DNA of 7,020 bases from Clostridia bacterium. GTDB taxonomy: Bacteria > Bacillota > Clostridia > Oscillospirales > CAG-272. The stretch lies in contig JAGBXH010000383.1 of assembly GCA_017629395.1 (NCBI GenBank), positions 1 to 7,020 on the forward strand, given 5' to 3'. A program made the position numbers and the translations under genes. How positions within the stretch are numbered: the stretch's first letter is position 1; each line of letters starts with the position of its first letter. Below the pieces are notes generated by a model that had not been told where the DNA came from, did no database searches, and was given only the letters and a program-made list of their open reading frames with translations. Of this stretch, positions 1 through 6,600 are shown piece by piece.

Positions 1-205
1 CCTTGGTGTCCAGCATAATGGCAATGGGCATATCCAGCTCTTCTCTGACGCGTTTGATGCTGTCTATTCTCTTTTGATGATCCTCGTGGGTATTGTGCGA
101 AAAGTTCAGACGCGCCACGTTCATGCCGGCTTTGCAAAGCCCCTTTAAGGTGTCCTCATCCTGCGTTGCGGGTCCAATGGTACAAATAATTTTGATTTTA
201 CGCAT
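1..205 (-). CDS. pyk: Pyruvate kinase, N-terminal fragment (cut by window edge)
   Basis: Only the first 68 codons are inside the window, read from an ATG at 205-203 toward position 1. The translation begins MRKIKIICTIGPAT, followed by GMNVARLNFSHNTHEDH and, near the edge, MLDTK. These are the opening beta-strand, the NxRxNFSH motif (substrate, potassium and nucleotide binding) and the ALDTKG-like strand of the pyruvate kinase A domain. The enzyme transfers phosphate from phosphoenolpyruvate to ADP at the end of glycolysis, in the cytosol. The start is supported by a GGAGG at 213-217 (minus strand), 7 nt from the ATG, and by a promoter further up. The gene is divergent from mazF across a 274-nt gap. 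Full length cannot be judged here. The family identification is secure because several invariant motifs occur in the expected order and spacing. Confidence 0.95.
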   Translation of the reverse strand, partial: MRKIKIICTIGPATQDEDTLKGLCKAGMNVARLNFSHNTHEDHQKRIDSIKRVREELDMPIAIMLDTK

Positions 206-236
206 ATATACGCCTCCAACATAAATTTCTATCATT

Positions 237-265
237 ATTATATCACACCAAAGGCGTGCTTGCAA
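237..265 (-). promoter_or_regulatory. Predicted sigma-A promoter of pyk
   Basis: On the minus strand a TTGCAA -35 box (260-265) and a perfect TATAAT -10 box (237-242) are 17 nt apart. The transcription start would lie near 230, giving a leader of about 25 nt that contains the GGAGG at 213-217. Spacing and position fit a housekeeping promoter for pyruvate kinase. Seen directly in the sequence; activity is inferred. Confidence 0.75.
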
Positions 266-321
266 GCGGATTTTATATGTTTTTGCGGGATTTTTGTAAG
301 GAGAAGAAAAAACGCAAAACC

Positions 322-382
322 GCGAGGATGCGCGCCGAGAGGGCGGCTTTTCTGCACTTGCCCTTTTGTCGCATCCTGTCGC
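322..382. repeat. Imperfect inverted repeat in the pyk-mazF divergent gap
   Basis: GGATGCG (326-332) is matched by CGCATCC (370-376). The stem extends outward to GCGA/TCGC across a 2-nt bulge, giving about 11 pairs. The 37-nt interior holds a small CGCC/GGCG hairpin. It lies between the two divergent promoters. No T-run follows the stem on the plus strand, so it does not look like a terminator there. Its role is unknown; it may be a degenerate palindromic repeat or an operator-like site. Confidence 0.35.
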
Positions 383-412
383 CTCCTTGTATATACTGCA
401 ATATATCCGTCT

Positions 413-442
413 GTGACTAAAACGCGGCACTTTTGGTAATAC
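413..442 (+). promoter_or_regulatory. Candidate promoter of mazF (extended -10)
   Basis: TAATAC at 437-442 is preceded directly by TGG (434-436), an extended -10 arrangement. A weak -35 candidate, GTGACT (413-418), lies 18 nt upstream. The predicted start is near 449, about 30 nt before the ATG. The poor -35 makes this moderate at best. Confidence 0.4.
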
Positions 443-479
443 TACGAATACGACATCAACATATACAGGGAGGCACACC

Positions 480-884
480 ATGATAACCGTCAAACGCGGT
501 GATATTTATTACGCAGACCTTTCGCCCGTTGTGGGCTCGGAGCAAGGGGGACTTCGCCCCGTGCTGATCATACAAAACGACGTGGGCAACAAGTACAGCC
601 CCACCGTCATTGCCGCTGCCATTACCTCGCGCATGAGTAAAACGCGCCTGCCCACGCACATTGACATTTACGCGGACAAGGCGGGGCTTGCCAAGGACTC
701 GGTCATCCTCTTGGAGCAGATCCGCACGCTTGACAAACGCCGCTTAAAGGAAAAAATGGGACACCTTGACGACGACGCCATGCTGCGCGTGGACAACGCC
801 ATTGCCATCAGCTTTGGGCTTGGTTCGCAGCAGGGCGGTGCAGCGGTGGCTTCCAGTGAGGGGCATGGCGAGGTTTTGGGTTAA
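480..884 (+). CDS. mazF: MazF/EndoA-type mRNA interferase toxin (PemK family)
   Basis: This is a 134-residue protein of the MazF/PemK fold, a sequence-specific single-strand endoribonuclease acting on mRNA in the cytosol. It carries VKRGDIYYADL at the N-terminus, then SEQGGLRPVLIIQND, AAAITSR, and DSVILLEQIRTLDKRRL. R26 and T49 correspond to the catalytic Arg25 and Thr48 of Bacillus subtilis EndoA, which cleaves at UACAU; specificity here is inferred only by likeness. The core ends near residue 114, where the family usually stops (about 116 residues). The extra 20 residues form a Gly/Ser/Ala-rich tail. AGGGAGG (467-473) sits 6 nt before the ATG. No MazE or EndoAI antitoxin gene lies directly upstream (that gap holds only repeats and promoters) or downstream, where fba follows after 89 nt. 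No terminator separates it from fba, so read-through into fba is possible. Confidence 0.93.
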   Translation: MITVKRGDIYYADLSPVVGSEQGGLRPVLIIQNDVGNKYSPTVIAAAITSRMSKTRLPTHIDIYADKAGLAKDSVILLEQIRTLDKRRLKEKMGHLDDDAMLRVDNAIAISFGLGSQQGGAAVASSEGHGEVLG

Positions 885-910
885 ATTTTTGTGAAAATGT
901 GCGTTTTCTA

Positions 911-939
911 TTGATTTTCTCCCCAAGTTGTGATAAAAT
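911..939 (+). promoter_or_regulatory. Predicted strong sigma-A promoter of the aldolase gene
   Basis: TTGATT (911-916) and TAAAAT (934-939) are separated by 17 nt, and TGA directly before the -10 gives a TGn extension. The predicted start is near 946, leaving a leader of about 28 nt with GGAGG at 958-962. This promoter lies inside a longer in-frame upstream extension of the aldolase reading frame (from 899), which is one reason to place the true start at 974. Confidence 0.75.
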
Positions 940-973
940 GTCCGTAGAAAAATTTTCGGAGGATTTACCCACT

Positions 974-1909
974 ATGGCACTTGTAACAACTACAGAAATG
1001 TTCAAGAAGGCTTACCGCGGCGGTTACGCAATCGGTGCTTTCAACATCAACAACATGGAGATCATTCAGGCGATCACCGAGGCAGCAGCAGAGGAAAAGT
1101 CCCCTGTTATCCTGCAGGTATCCGCAGGCGCACGTAAGTACGCAAAGCACGAATACCTCATGGGTCTTGCACAGGCTGCAATCCGTGACACCGGCGTAGA
1201 TATCGCGCTCCACCTCGACCACGGTGCAGATTTTGAGATCTGCAAGGCTTGCATTGACGGCGGCTTTACATCCGTTATGATCGACGGCTCTCACCACTCC
1301 TTTGAGGACAACATTGCGCTGACCCGCAAGGTCGTTGAATACGCACACGCACACGGCGTTGTGGTAGAAGGCGAGCTTGGCAAGCTGGCAGGCATTGAGG
1401 ACGACGTCAAGGTCAAGGCTGAGGACGCTATGTTCACCAACCCCGACGAGGTTGAGGAATTCGTCACCCGCACCGGCGTTGACTCTCTGGCTATCGCAAT
1501 CGGTACCAGCCACGGCGCATATAAGTTCAAGCCCGGCACCAAGCCCCAGCTCCGCTTTGACGTGCTGGAAGAAATTGAAAAGAGACTGCCCGAGTTCCCC
1601 ATCGTACTGCACGGTGCTTCTTCCGTACCTCAGGAGTACGTTCGTGAGATCAACGCGCTGGGCGGCAAGATGCCCGACGCGATCGGCATTCCCGAGGAAA
1701 TGCTGCGCCAGGCTGCTTCCATGGCAGTTTGCAAGATCAACATCGACTCCGACATCCGCCTTGCTATGACCGCAGGCATTCGCCGCGTGTTCACCGAGCA
1801 GCCCGAGGTCTTTGACCCCCGCGGCTACCTCACCGTCGCAAGAGCAGAGGTCAAGAAGATGGTTCAGCACAAGATCAAGAACGTGCTGGGTTCCTCTAAC
1901 ACGCTGTAA
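974..1909 (+). CDS. fba: Class II (zinc) fructose-bisphosphate aldolase
   Basis: The 311-residue enzyme splits fructose 1,6-bisphosphate into glyceraldehyde 3-phosphate and dihydroxyacetone phosphate (reversible; glycolysis and gluconeogenesis, cytosol). Class II motifs appear in order. AIGAFNINN lies at 19-27, and HLDHG at 80-84 holds the catalytic Asp82 and zinc ligand His83. MIDGSHHSF follows at 102-110 and VEGELGKLAG at 131-140 with Glu134. GTSHGAYKF (177-185) supplies zinc ligand His180, LHGASSVP (212-219) supplies His213, and KINIDSDIR (254-262) binds the substrate phosphate. Length is normal. An in-frame ATG exists at 899, but that extension would cover the promoter. The ATG at 974 has GGAGG at 958-962 and begins MALVTTTEMF, the usual family start. 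Among about 36 alanine codons I find no GCC, unlike the neighbours, which suggests very high expression. Closely related tagatose-bisphosphate aldolase activity cannot be fully excluded. Confidence 0.96.
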   Translation: MALVTTTEMFKKAYRGGYAIGAFNINNMEIIQAITEAAAEEKSPVILQVSAGARKYAKHEYLMGLAQAAIRDTGVDIALHLDHGADFEICKACIDGGFTSVMIDGSHHSFEDNIALTRKVVEYAHAHGVVVEGELGKLAGIEDDVKVKAEDAMFTNPDEVEEFVTRTGVDSLAIAIGTSHGAYKFKPGTKPQLRFDVLEEIEKRLPEFPIVLHGASSVPQEYVREINALGGKMPDAIGIPEEMLRQAASMAVCKINIDSDIRLAMTAGIRRVFTEQPEVFDPRGYLTVARAEVKKMVQHKIKNVLGSSNTL

Positions 1910-1917
1910 TCAACATC

Positions 1918-1950
1918 GGAGCTGTCATTTTTAAGTGGCAGCTCCTTTTT
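1918..1950 (+). terminator. Rho-independent terminator after fba
   Basis: GGAGCTGTCA (1918-1927) pairs with TGGCAGCTCC (1936-1945) over 10 bp with one G-T wobble. The 8-nt loop is TTTTTAAG, and TTTTT follows at 1946-1950. It begins 8 nt after the fba stop codon. It ends directly against the AGGAG ribosome binding site of the next gene, so it also acts as a possible attenuator for that gene. Confidence 0.85.
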
Positions 1951-1955
1951 AGGAG
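1942..1955 (+). promoter_or_regulatory. Possible Shine-Dalgarno-masking hairpin overlapping the terminator
   Basis: CTCCT (1942-1946) is the exact complement of the AGGAG ribosome binding site (1951-1955), with a TTTT loop. CTCC belongs to the 3' arm of the fba terminator, so the two hairpins exclude each other. The longer terminator stem should normally win and leave the site free on read-through RNA. Regulatory use is inference only, and a 5-bp match of this kind could be chance. Confidence 0.3.
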
Positions 1956-1960
1956 TTTTT

Positions 1961-2695
1961 ATGAAACATACCGAACATTTTCTGACCAAGTGGCACGATT
2001 GCGATCCCGACTTGATCATTCGCCCCTCGCAGGTGCTGATGTACATGCAGGAATGCGCCAACAGACAGTGCCGCGCCATGGAGCTGGATCTGGACGAGAT
2101 TCACGAGCGCGACAACATCGGCTTTATCATGAGCCGCATTCAGGTCAGCATTGACGCGCCGCTGCCCCCCTATATCCGCATTTGGGTCAATACCTGGTGT
2201 CCCCCCTCCCGCGGCTATGCCTTTAACCGCTGCTTTGAAATTGAATACGAGGGAAAGGTCTACGCCCGCGCCACCTCCGAGTGGGCGTTGGTCAATCTTG
2301 CTGACCGCACCTTTATCAAGGCAGAGGATTTTCCCGCTGCGAAGGAGTTCCCCGAGGACGCAGCCATTGAAAAGGGCGAGCTGCCCCGCCGCGTGCGTAT
2401 TACCTCATCCGCGCAGCTGCAAGAGGTTGGCACACGCGAGGTCAGATACTCCGACCTTGACTACAACATGCACATGAACAACACCAAATACCCCGACATG
2501 CTGTGCGATTACGTGCCCGATATGCTTGGCAAATTTGTCAGCGGCTTCTCTCTTTCCTACCTGCACGAGGCGGCGTACGGCGACACCCTGACCATTTTCC
2601 GTGCCGAAAGCGAGAACGGTTACCTCTTCCGCGTGGTCAACCAGGACGGCAAGACCTGCATGGAAGCGGAGTTGTATCTCAAGAACATGGCATAA
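1961..2695 (+). CDS. Acyl-ACP thioesterase (FatA/FatB family, double hotdog)
   Basis: The 244-residue protein matches bacterial members of the acyl-acyl carrier protein thioesterase family (PF01643). The family hydrolyses acyl-ACP to free fatty acid plus ACP in the cytosol, ending chain elongation. Two hotdog halves are visible. The first (about 1-125) has the long HotDog helix region around MYMQECANRQC (27-37) and IRIWVNTWCPPSRGYAFNR (72-90). The second (about 150-244) carries YSDLDYNMHMNNTKY (163-177). D167, N169 and H171 match the plant DxNxHxNN active-site motif, and E203 in YLHEAAYGD matches the plant catalytic Glu region. AGGAG (1951-1955) lies 5 nt before the ATG. No promoter of its own is visible in the 51-nt gap after fba, so expression probably depends on read-through of the fba terminator. 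Chain-length preference cannot be read from the sequence. Confidence 0.88.
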   Translation: MKHTEHFLTKWHDCDPDLIIRPSQVLMYMQECANRQCRAMELDLDEIHERDNIGFIMSRIQVSIDAPLPPYIRIWVNTWCPPSRGYAFNRCFEIEYEGKVYARATSEWALVNLADRTFIKAEDFPAAKEFPEDAAIEKGELPRRVRITSSAQLQEVGTREVRYSDLDYNMHMNNTKYPDMLCDYVPDMLGKFVSGFSLSYLHEAAYGDTLTIFRAESENGYLFRVVNQDGKTCMEAELYLKNMA

Positions 2696-2696
2696 T

Positions 2697-2812
2697 GTAG
2701 GGGAGGATATCATCCTCCCGCACGCGATGAGGAAGGAACGTTTTTGAATATCACGTTCATAAACCCTTTTCGTGCGGGAGGATGAATTTGCTTGCAAATA
2801 TTCCTCCCCTAC
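2697..2812. repeat. Nested palindromic intergenic repeat (116 nt)
   Basis: It starts one base after the thioesterase stop codon. Outer arms GTAGGGGAGGA (2697-2707) and TCCTCCCCTAC (2802-2812) are perfect 11-mers. Inner arms CATCCTCCCGCACG (2711-2724) and CGTGCGGGAGGATG (2771-2784) are perfect 14-mers. A third pair, GAACGT/ACGTTC (2736-2741 and 2753-2758), lies in the loop. Local palindromes GGGAGGAT/ATCCTCCC (2701-2719) and ATTTGC/GCAAAT (2786-2799) allow alternative folds. There is no T-run and no convincing target-site duplication. It resembles a non-coding mobile-type or REP-like palindromic element; the family is not named here. Confidence 0.75.
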
Positions 2813-2853
2813 GTAAATTGGGAAATATGGAACCGCAGAAATCTTCGGATTAT

Positions 2854-2894
2854 AAAAATCAAACCCCTTTGGTACCGAAATACCAAAGGGGTTT
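2854..2894 (-). terminator. Intrinsic terminator of the ABC exporter operon
   Basis: A perfect 14-bp stem, AAACCCCTTTGGTA (2861-2874) with its complement at 2881-2894, encloses a 6-nt loop. On the minus strand it begins 10 nt past the stop codon of the second ABC gene and is followed by T5 (complement of 2854-2858). On the plus strand TTTT (2892-2895) ends the structure, so it may also stop transcripts from the thioesterase side, giving a shared convergent terminator. Confidence 0.85.
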
Positions 2895-2904
2895 TCTGAT
2901 GGAA

Positions 2905-4725
2905 TTATTCTTTTTTATCCAGCACGATGGACGTTTGCTCATCCTCGTACTGACGGGTGTAAAGGCGGTAATAATACCCCTTCTCTGCCATGAGCTCGGC
3001 GTGGCTGCCGCGCTCGATGATCTTGCCGTCCTTGACAGCAAGGATGATATCCGCCGAGCGGATGGTAGAAAGGCGGTGTGCGATCATAAAGCAGGTTCTG
3101 CCCTTGCTGACGCGCTCGGTTGCCTTTTGAATCAGCTGCTCGGTATGGCTGTCCACAGACGAGGTTGCCTCATCCAGCACCAGAATCGAGGGGTTTGCCA
3201 GCATGACGCGCGCAAACGACAACAGCTGCTTTTCGCCCGTGGAGAGCAGGTCGCCGCCCTCGCCCACGTCACTTGCAAGGCCCTTGCCCATGCGCTCCAC
3301 GATACGCCATGCATCGATCTCGCGCAGCACCGCCTCCATCTCCTCCTCGGTGGCGTTCGGGTTACCGTAACGCAGGTTCTCTGCAACAGAGCCCGAGAAC
3401 AGATGCGGCGTTTGCAATACGTAACCCAGCGAGGAATGCAGCCAAAGCTGGCTGCGCTCCTTGGCATCTCTACCGTCAATCAGTACGCGCCCCTTTGTGG
3501 GGTCGTAGAAGCGGCAGACAAGGTTGACAAGCGTGCTTTTGCCCGCGCCCGTTTCGCCCACGATAGCGACGTTAGTGCCCTTGGGCACGTGCAGATCAAA
3601 GTGCTCCAGCACCCATTCGTTGCCGTCGGGGTACATGAACGACACGTCCTCAAAGGTAATGTCACCGTGCAGCGGCTCCCAGTTCTCTTTCTTGGGATTG
3701 AAGGTGTCACCGTACCTCTCCACCACCTCAGGGCTGTCCGGTACGTCGGATTTGGTTTCCAGAATCTTGGAAACGCGCTCCATATTGACGCGCACGAAGA
3801 TCATATCCGCCAAGGCGTTGACCACCCACTGCACCTGCTCCATCATATTCATGGCATAGGTCATGAATACCGAAAGCTTTGCAATGTATTCCAAATCTCC
3901 CTGCGCAATGACGCCACCTCGCCACAGCACCAATGCAAGGGCAAGTGAGGTAGAAAACGCGATCAGACAAATAAAGCTTGCACGCACCTTTGCAGTCAGC
4001 ACTGCGGTGCGCTTCATCTTGTCCGTCAGCGCAAAGAAGCCGGATTTCATTTTTTCCTCAGCGCCCAGCACGCGCACGGTACGCGAGCCGGTAATGCTTT
4101 CGTTGAATTTACCCGAAATTTGCGAATTGAGCTCTCTGACCTCCTTGTTCAGCCCGCGCAATCTCTTTTCAAACAGCGCAGCTCCCAGGGCAAGCACGGG
4201 CACGATGACCATTACGCAGATCGCCAGCTTCCAATCCAGGATCAGCATGACCACCGCCGCACCGATCAGATACGACAAATTCCAGATGCCGCTCATAAAA
4301 TCCCATGCAATGACACCACCGATACGGCTTGTGTCACTCATAATACGGGAGTGCAGGTATCCCACGCTGTTCTGGTTAAAGAACGAAAAGGACAGCGACT
4401 GCATATGCTTGAAGCACTTGCCGCGCATATCTCTTGCGATCAACGCCTCAACACGCGCCGTCTGGAAGGAGGAAATGAAGTCGGAAATCACGCGCGAGAG
4501 AAAGAACAGCGCGTAGCAAATGCAGAACAAACCAAGTCCCTGCACGGTGCCCGGCTTGATAAAGTTTTCAATGGCGTATTTTTGGAACAGCGGCAGGCAA
4601 ATATCCACAAGTCCGCTGTAAAGTCCGAAGAGCAGCATGACGCCGAACACCCACAAATACGGCTTGAAGACGGCTAAAACCTTGGGATACGGCAAGCCCT
4701 TACGGTTTTTCTGTTTGGTACTCAT
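2905..4725 (-). CDS. ABC exporter half-transporter with catalytic Glu (subunit B, BmrD/TM288-like)
   Basis: This 606-residue protein has an N-terminal type I exporter membrane domain (about 20-310) and a C-terminal ATPase domain (about 355-590). Hydrophobic helices lie near 23-46, 62-84, 148-185 (two), 250-268 and 283-305. The ATPase domain shows Walker A GETGAGKST (390-398), Q-loop Q438, Walker B ILVLDE (514-519) with catalytic Glu519, and H-loop His550. The signature reads LSTGE (494-498) instead of LSGGQ, so this subunit weakens the partner's ATP site while its own Walker motifs are intact. The ATG at 4725-4723 overlaps the upstream gene's TGA by 4 bp, and GGAGG (4733-4737) sits 7 nt before it, implying translational coupling. 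It is probably a heterodimeric drug, lipid or peptide exporter in the plasma membrane; the substrate is unknown. Confidence 0.93.
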   Translation of the reverse strand: MSTKQKNRKGLPYPKVLAVFKPYLWVFGVMLLFGLYSGLVDICLPLFQKYAIENFIKPGTVQGLGLFCICYALFFLSRVISDFISSFQTARVEALIARDMRGKCFKHMQSLSFSFFNQNSVGYLHSRIMSDTSRIGGVIAWDFMSGIWNLSYLIGAAVVMLILDWKLAICVMVIVPVLALGAALFEKRLRGLNKEVRELNSQISGKFNESITGSRTVRVLGAEEKMKSGFFALTDKMKRTAVLTAKVRASFICLIAFSTSLALALVLWRGGVIAQGDLEYIAKLSVFMTYAMNMMEQVQWVVNALADMIFVRVNMERVSKILETKSDVPDSPEVVERYGDTFNPKKENWEPLHGDITFEDVSFMYPDGNEWVLEHFDLHVPKGTNVAIVGETGAGKSTLVNLVCRFYDPTKGRVLIDGRDAKERSQLWLHSSLGYVLQTPHLFSGSVAENLRYGNPNATEEEMEAVLREIDAWRIVERMGKGLASDVGEGGDLLSTGEKQLLSFARVMLANPSILVLDEATSSVDSHTEQLIQKATERVSKGRTCFMIAHRLSTIRSADIILAVKDGKIIERGSHAELMAEKGYYYRLYTRQYEDEQTSIVLDKKE

Positions 4726-6548
4726 GCCGTCACCTCCCCATTTACCACTTCATCGCGCCCCTGCATACTGCAAACGCGGCTGTAAATGCCGCCCTTTGCC
4801 AAAAGCTCTGCGTGCGTGCCCATCTCGGCAACGCGCCCCTCGTCCAAGACCACGATCCGGTCGGCGTGCGAGAGCGTTGTAACGCGGTGCGAGATCAAAA
4901 TCACCGTGCAGCCCTCAAACTCACGCTTCAGTGCACGACGAATGGCTGCGTCGGTCTCGCTGTCCACCGCGGAAAGCGAGTCGTCAAAAATCATAATATC
5001 GGGCTTTGTTGCCAGCATTCTGGCAATGGAGCAGCGCTGCTTCTGTCCGCCCGAAAGCGTGACACCGCGCTCGCCCACAAAGGTTTCGTACCCGTCCTTA
5101 AATTCGTTCACCGCGCCGTCAAAGCAAGCAACCTCGCTTGCGTGCTTGACCACGTCCATATCCACTGTGTCCGTGCCCATGCAGATATTCTCGGCAATCG
5201 TGCCCGAGAACAGATACGTATCCTGCAGCACGTAGCCCACGTGACGGTGCAGCTCTGCGCGGTCGATCTGCTCGATCGGCACGCCACCGACGGTAATGCT
5301 TCCCTGCTCCAATTCATACAGTCGGTCCAAAAGCCCCATCAGGGTGCTCTTGCCCGATCCCGTGCCGCCCATAATGCCGATCACGCTGCCGCCCTTGATG
5401 TCAAAGGACACGTCGTGCAAGATCTGCGCGCCGTCCTTTTCGTAGGCAAAGCTGACGTTTTCAAACGCAATATCGCCCTTGAAGTCGGGCTGCTTGACAG
5501 CTGCCGTCTGCAGCTCGGGCTCGGTATTGAGAATGTGATTGATTCTGCCCAGCGCAACGCCTGCCTTACTCATGTCCGACACGATTCTGCCCAGTGAGCG
5601 TACCGGCCACAGCATCATAGCGTTATAGGAAACAAACGCCAAAAGATCACCAAGCTCCATGCCCTGCGCCACGCACAGGTACGTACCGATACCCAGAATG
5701 GCAAGCACCTGCATGCCGGAGAAAAAGTCACCGATGATCCAGAACCATGTAAAGAGCCAGGACAGCTTGACGTTGCGCTCACCGTACTCATGATTCTTTT
5801 GATCAAACTTTTCAATCTCACTCTTCTCGCGCCCGAACGCACGCACCACGCGCACACCCGTCAGGTTTTCCTGCGTGATGGAGGAAAGCTCTCCCTCACA
5901 AACGTCGCAAGCCTCGAAGTGCTTGCTGATGTAGTGGCGGAAGACCAGCGAATAGGTCAGCACGATAGGTACGAAGGCAAGGGACACGAACGCCAGCTTA
6001 TAATTCATCATAAACATGACAGACAGCGTGACAATCAGCAAAATGATGACGCGGAACAAGGGAACCAACTGCTCGGACACGAAGTTTTTGACCATTTCCA
6101 CGTCCGAGGTAGAGCGTTGGATCAAGTCTCCCGTCTTGTTCTGCGAATAAAAGCTTTGCGGCAGACGTGCAATGTGCGTAAACAGATCGTCACGAATGGT
6201 TTTGACCAAGCCCTCACCGCCACGGTTATTGAAATACATGTTGCAAAAGCGGCACAGCACGCTCACGCCACCCGTCAGAATAATGGCAAGCGCGACAAGC
6301 CACAGCTTATTCTGCAAAAACGCTACCAGCGCGGCAGGATCGATCAGACGTGCGACGACTGCGGGAGGCTCCCACGCGTTGCCCGAAAGCAGATTGTCTA
6401 CCGTGAAGTTGACGATCTGCGGTGCGATCATTTCAAGCCCCGTCATGGCGAAGGCGCAGGTAATACCCAACGCAAACCACCAGCGGCTTCTGCGCAGAAA
6501 ATGCCACAGCCGCGCAGCATTTCCACGCTTTTTGAATTGTGTTTCCAT
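4722..6548 (-). CDS. ABC exporter half-transporter with degenerate Walker B (subunit A, BmrC/TM287-like)
   Basis: This 608-residue first gene of the exporter operon has a type I exporter membrane domain (about 20-340) and an ATPase domain (about 358-595). Membrane helices lie near 23-46, 82-102, 163-181, 184-204, 264-292 and 300-318. Motifs are Walker A GGTGSGKS (394-401, Lys400), Q-loop Q442, intact LSGGQ (498-502) and H-loop His554. Walker B reads IMIFDD (518-523): Asp523 replaces the catalytic Glu, the known degenerate-site change in TM287 and BmrC. Its intact signature completes the competent ATP site with Glu519 of the partner. The ATG at 6548-6546 is preceded by AGAAAGGA (6558-6565), 9 nt away. 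Gene order and spacing point to a single two-gene operon. Multidrug export is the usual role of relatives, but the substrate is not evident. Confidence 0.93.
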   Translation of the reverse strand: METQFKKRGNAARLWHFLRRSRWWFALGITCAFAMTGLEMIAPQIVNFTVDNLLSGNAWEPPAVVARLIDPAALVAFLQNKLWLVALAIILTGGVSVLCRFCNMYFNNRGGEGLVKTIRDDLFTHIARLPQSFYSQNKTGDLIQRSTSDVEMVKNFVSEQLVPLFRVIILLIVTLSVMFMMNYKLAFVSLAFVPIVLTYSLVFRHYISKHFEACDVCEGELSSITQENLTGVRVVRAFGREKSEIEKFDQKNHEYGERNVKLSWLFTWFWIIGDFFSGMQVLAILGIGTYLCVAQGMELGDLLAFVSYNAMMLWPVRSLGRIVSDMSKAGVALGRINHILNTEPELQTAAVKQPDFKGDIAFENVSFAYEKDGAQILHDVSFDIKGGSVIGIMGGTGSGKSTLMGLLDRLYELEQGSITVGGVPIEQIDRAELHRHVGYVLQDTYLFSGTIAENICMGTDTVDMDVVKHASEVACFDGAVNEFKDGYETFVGERGVTLSGGQKQRCSIARMLATKPDIMIFDDSLSAVDSETDAAIRRALKREFEGCTVILISHRVTTLSHADRIVVLDEGRVAEMGTHAELLAKGGIYSRVCSMQGRDEVVNGEVTA

Positions 6549-6570
6549 ATATGTAGGTCCTTTCTGCTAG

Positions 6571-6600
6571 AATATATACACAATAGGGGTATTGCTTGCA
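6571..6600 (-). promoter_or_regulatory. Weak candidate promoter of the ABC operon
   Basis: On the minus strand TATATT (6571-6576) is a plausible -10 box. The best -35 at 18 nt, TGCAAG (6595-6600), is poor. The implied start near 6564 leaves only about 16 nt before the ATG, which is short. The -35 candidate falls inside the edge of the first repeat copy, so the repeat may contribute promoter sequence. Confidence 0.3.

Noticed and set aside
277..420. Possible 47-codon plus-strand frame upstream of mazF, considered as an antitoxin
   Set aside because: There is no ribosome binding site, the composition is Cys/Arg/Lys-rich with no ribbon-helix-helix or AbrB pattern, and it runs through the inverted repeat at 322-382.
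899..973. Upstream extension of the aldolase reading frame to an earlier ATG
   Set aside because: It spans the predicted -35/-10 elements and the ribosome binding site, and adds 25 residues not typical of the family; the start at 974 is better supported.
965..1870. Long minus-strand open frame (301 codons) opposite fba
   Set aside because: It is an antisense shadow of a strongly codon-biased gene. The translation is Cys/Val/Leu-rich with no recognisable motif, and the plus-strand aldolase is certain.
2782..3948. Plus-strand open frame of 388 codons
   Set aside because: It begins inside the palindromic repeat, crosses the operon terminator, and runs antisense to the ABC ATPase domain; His/Leu-rich shadow composition.
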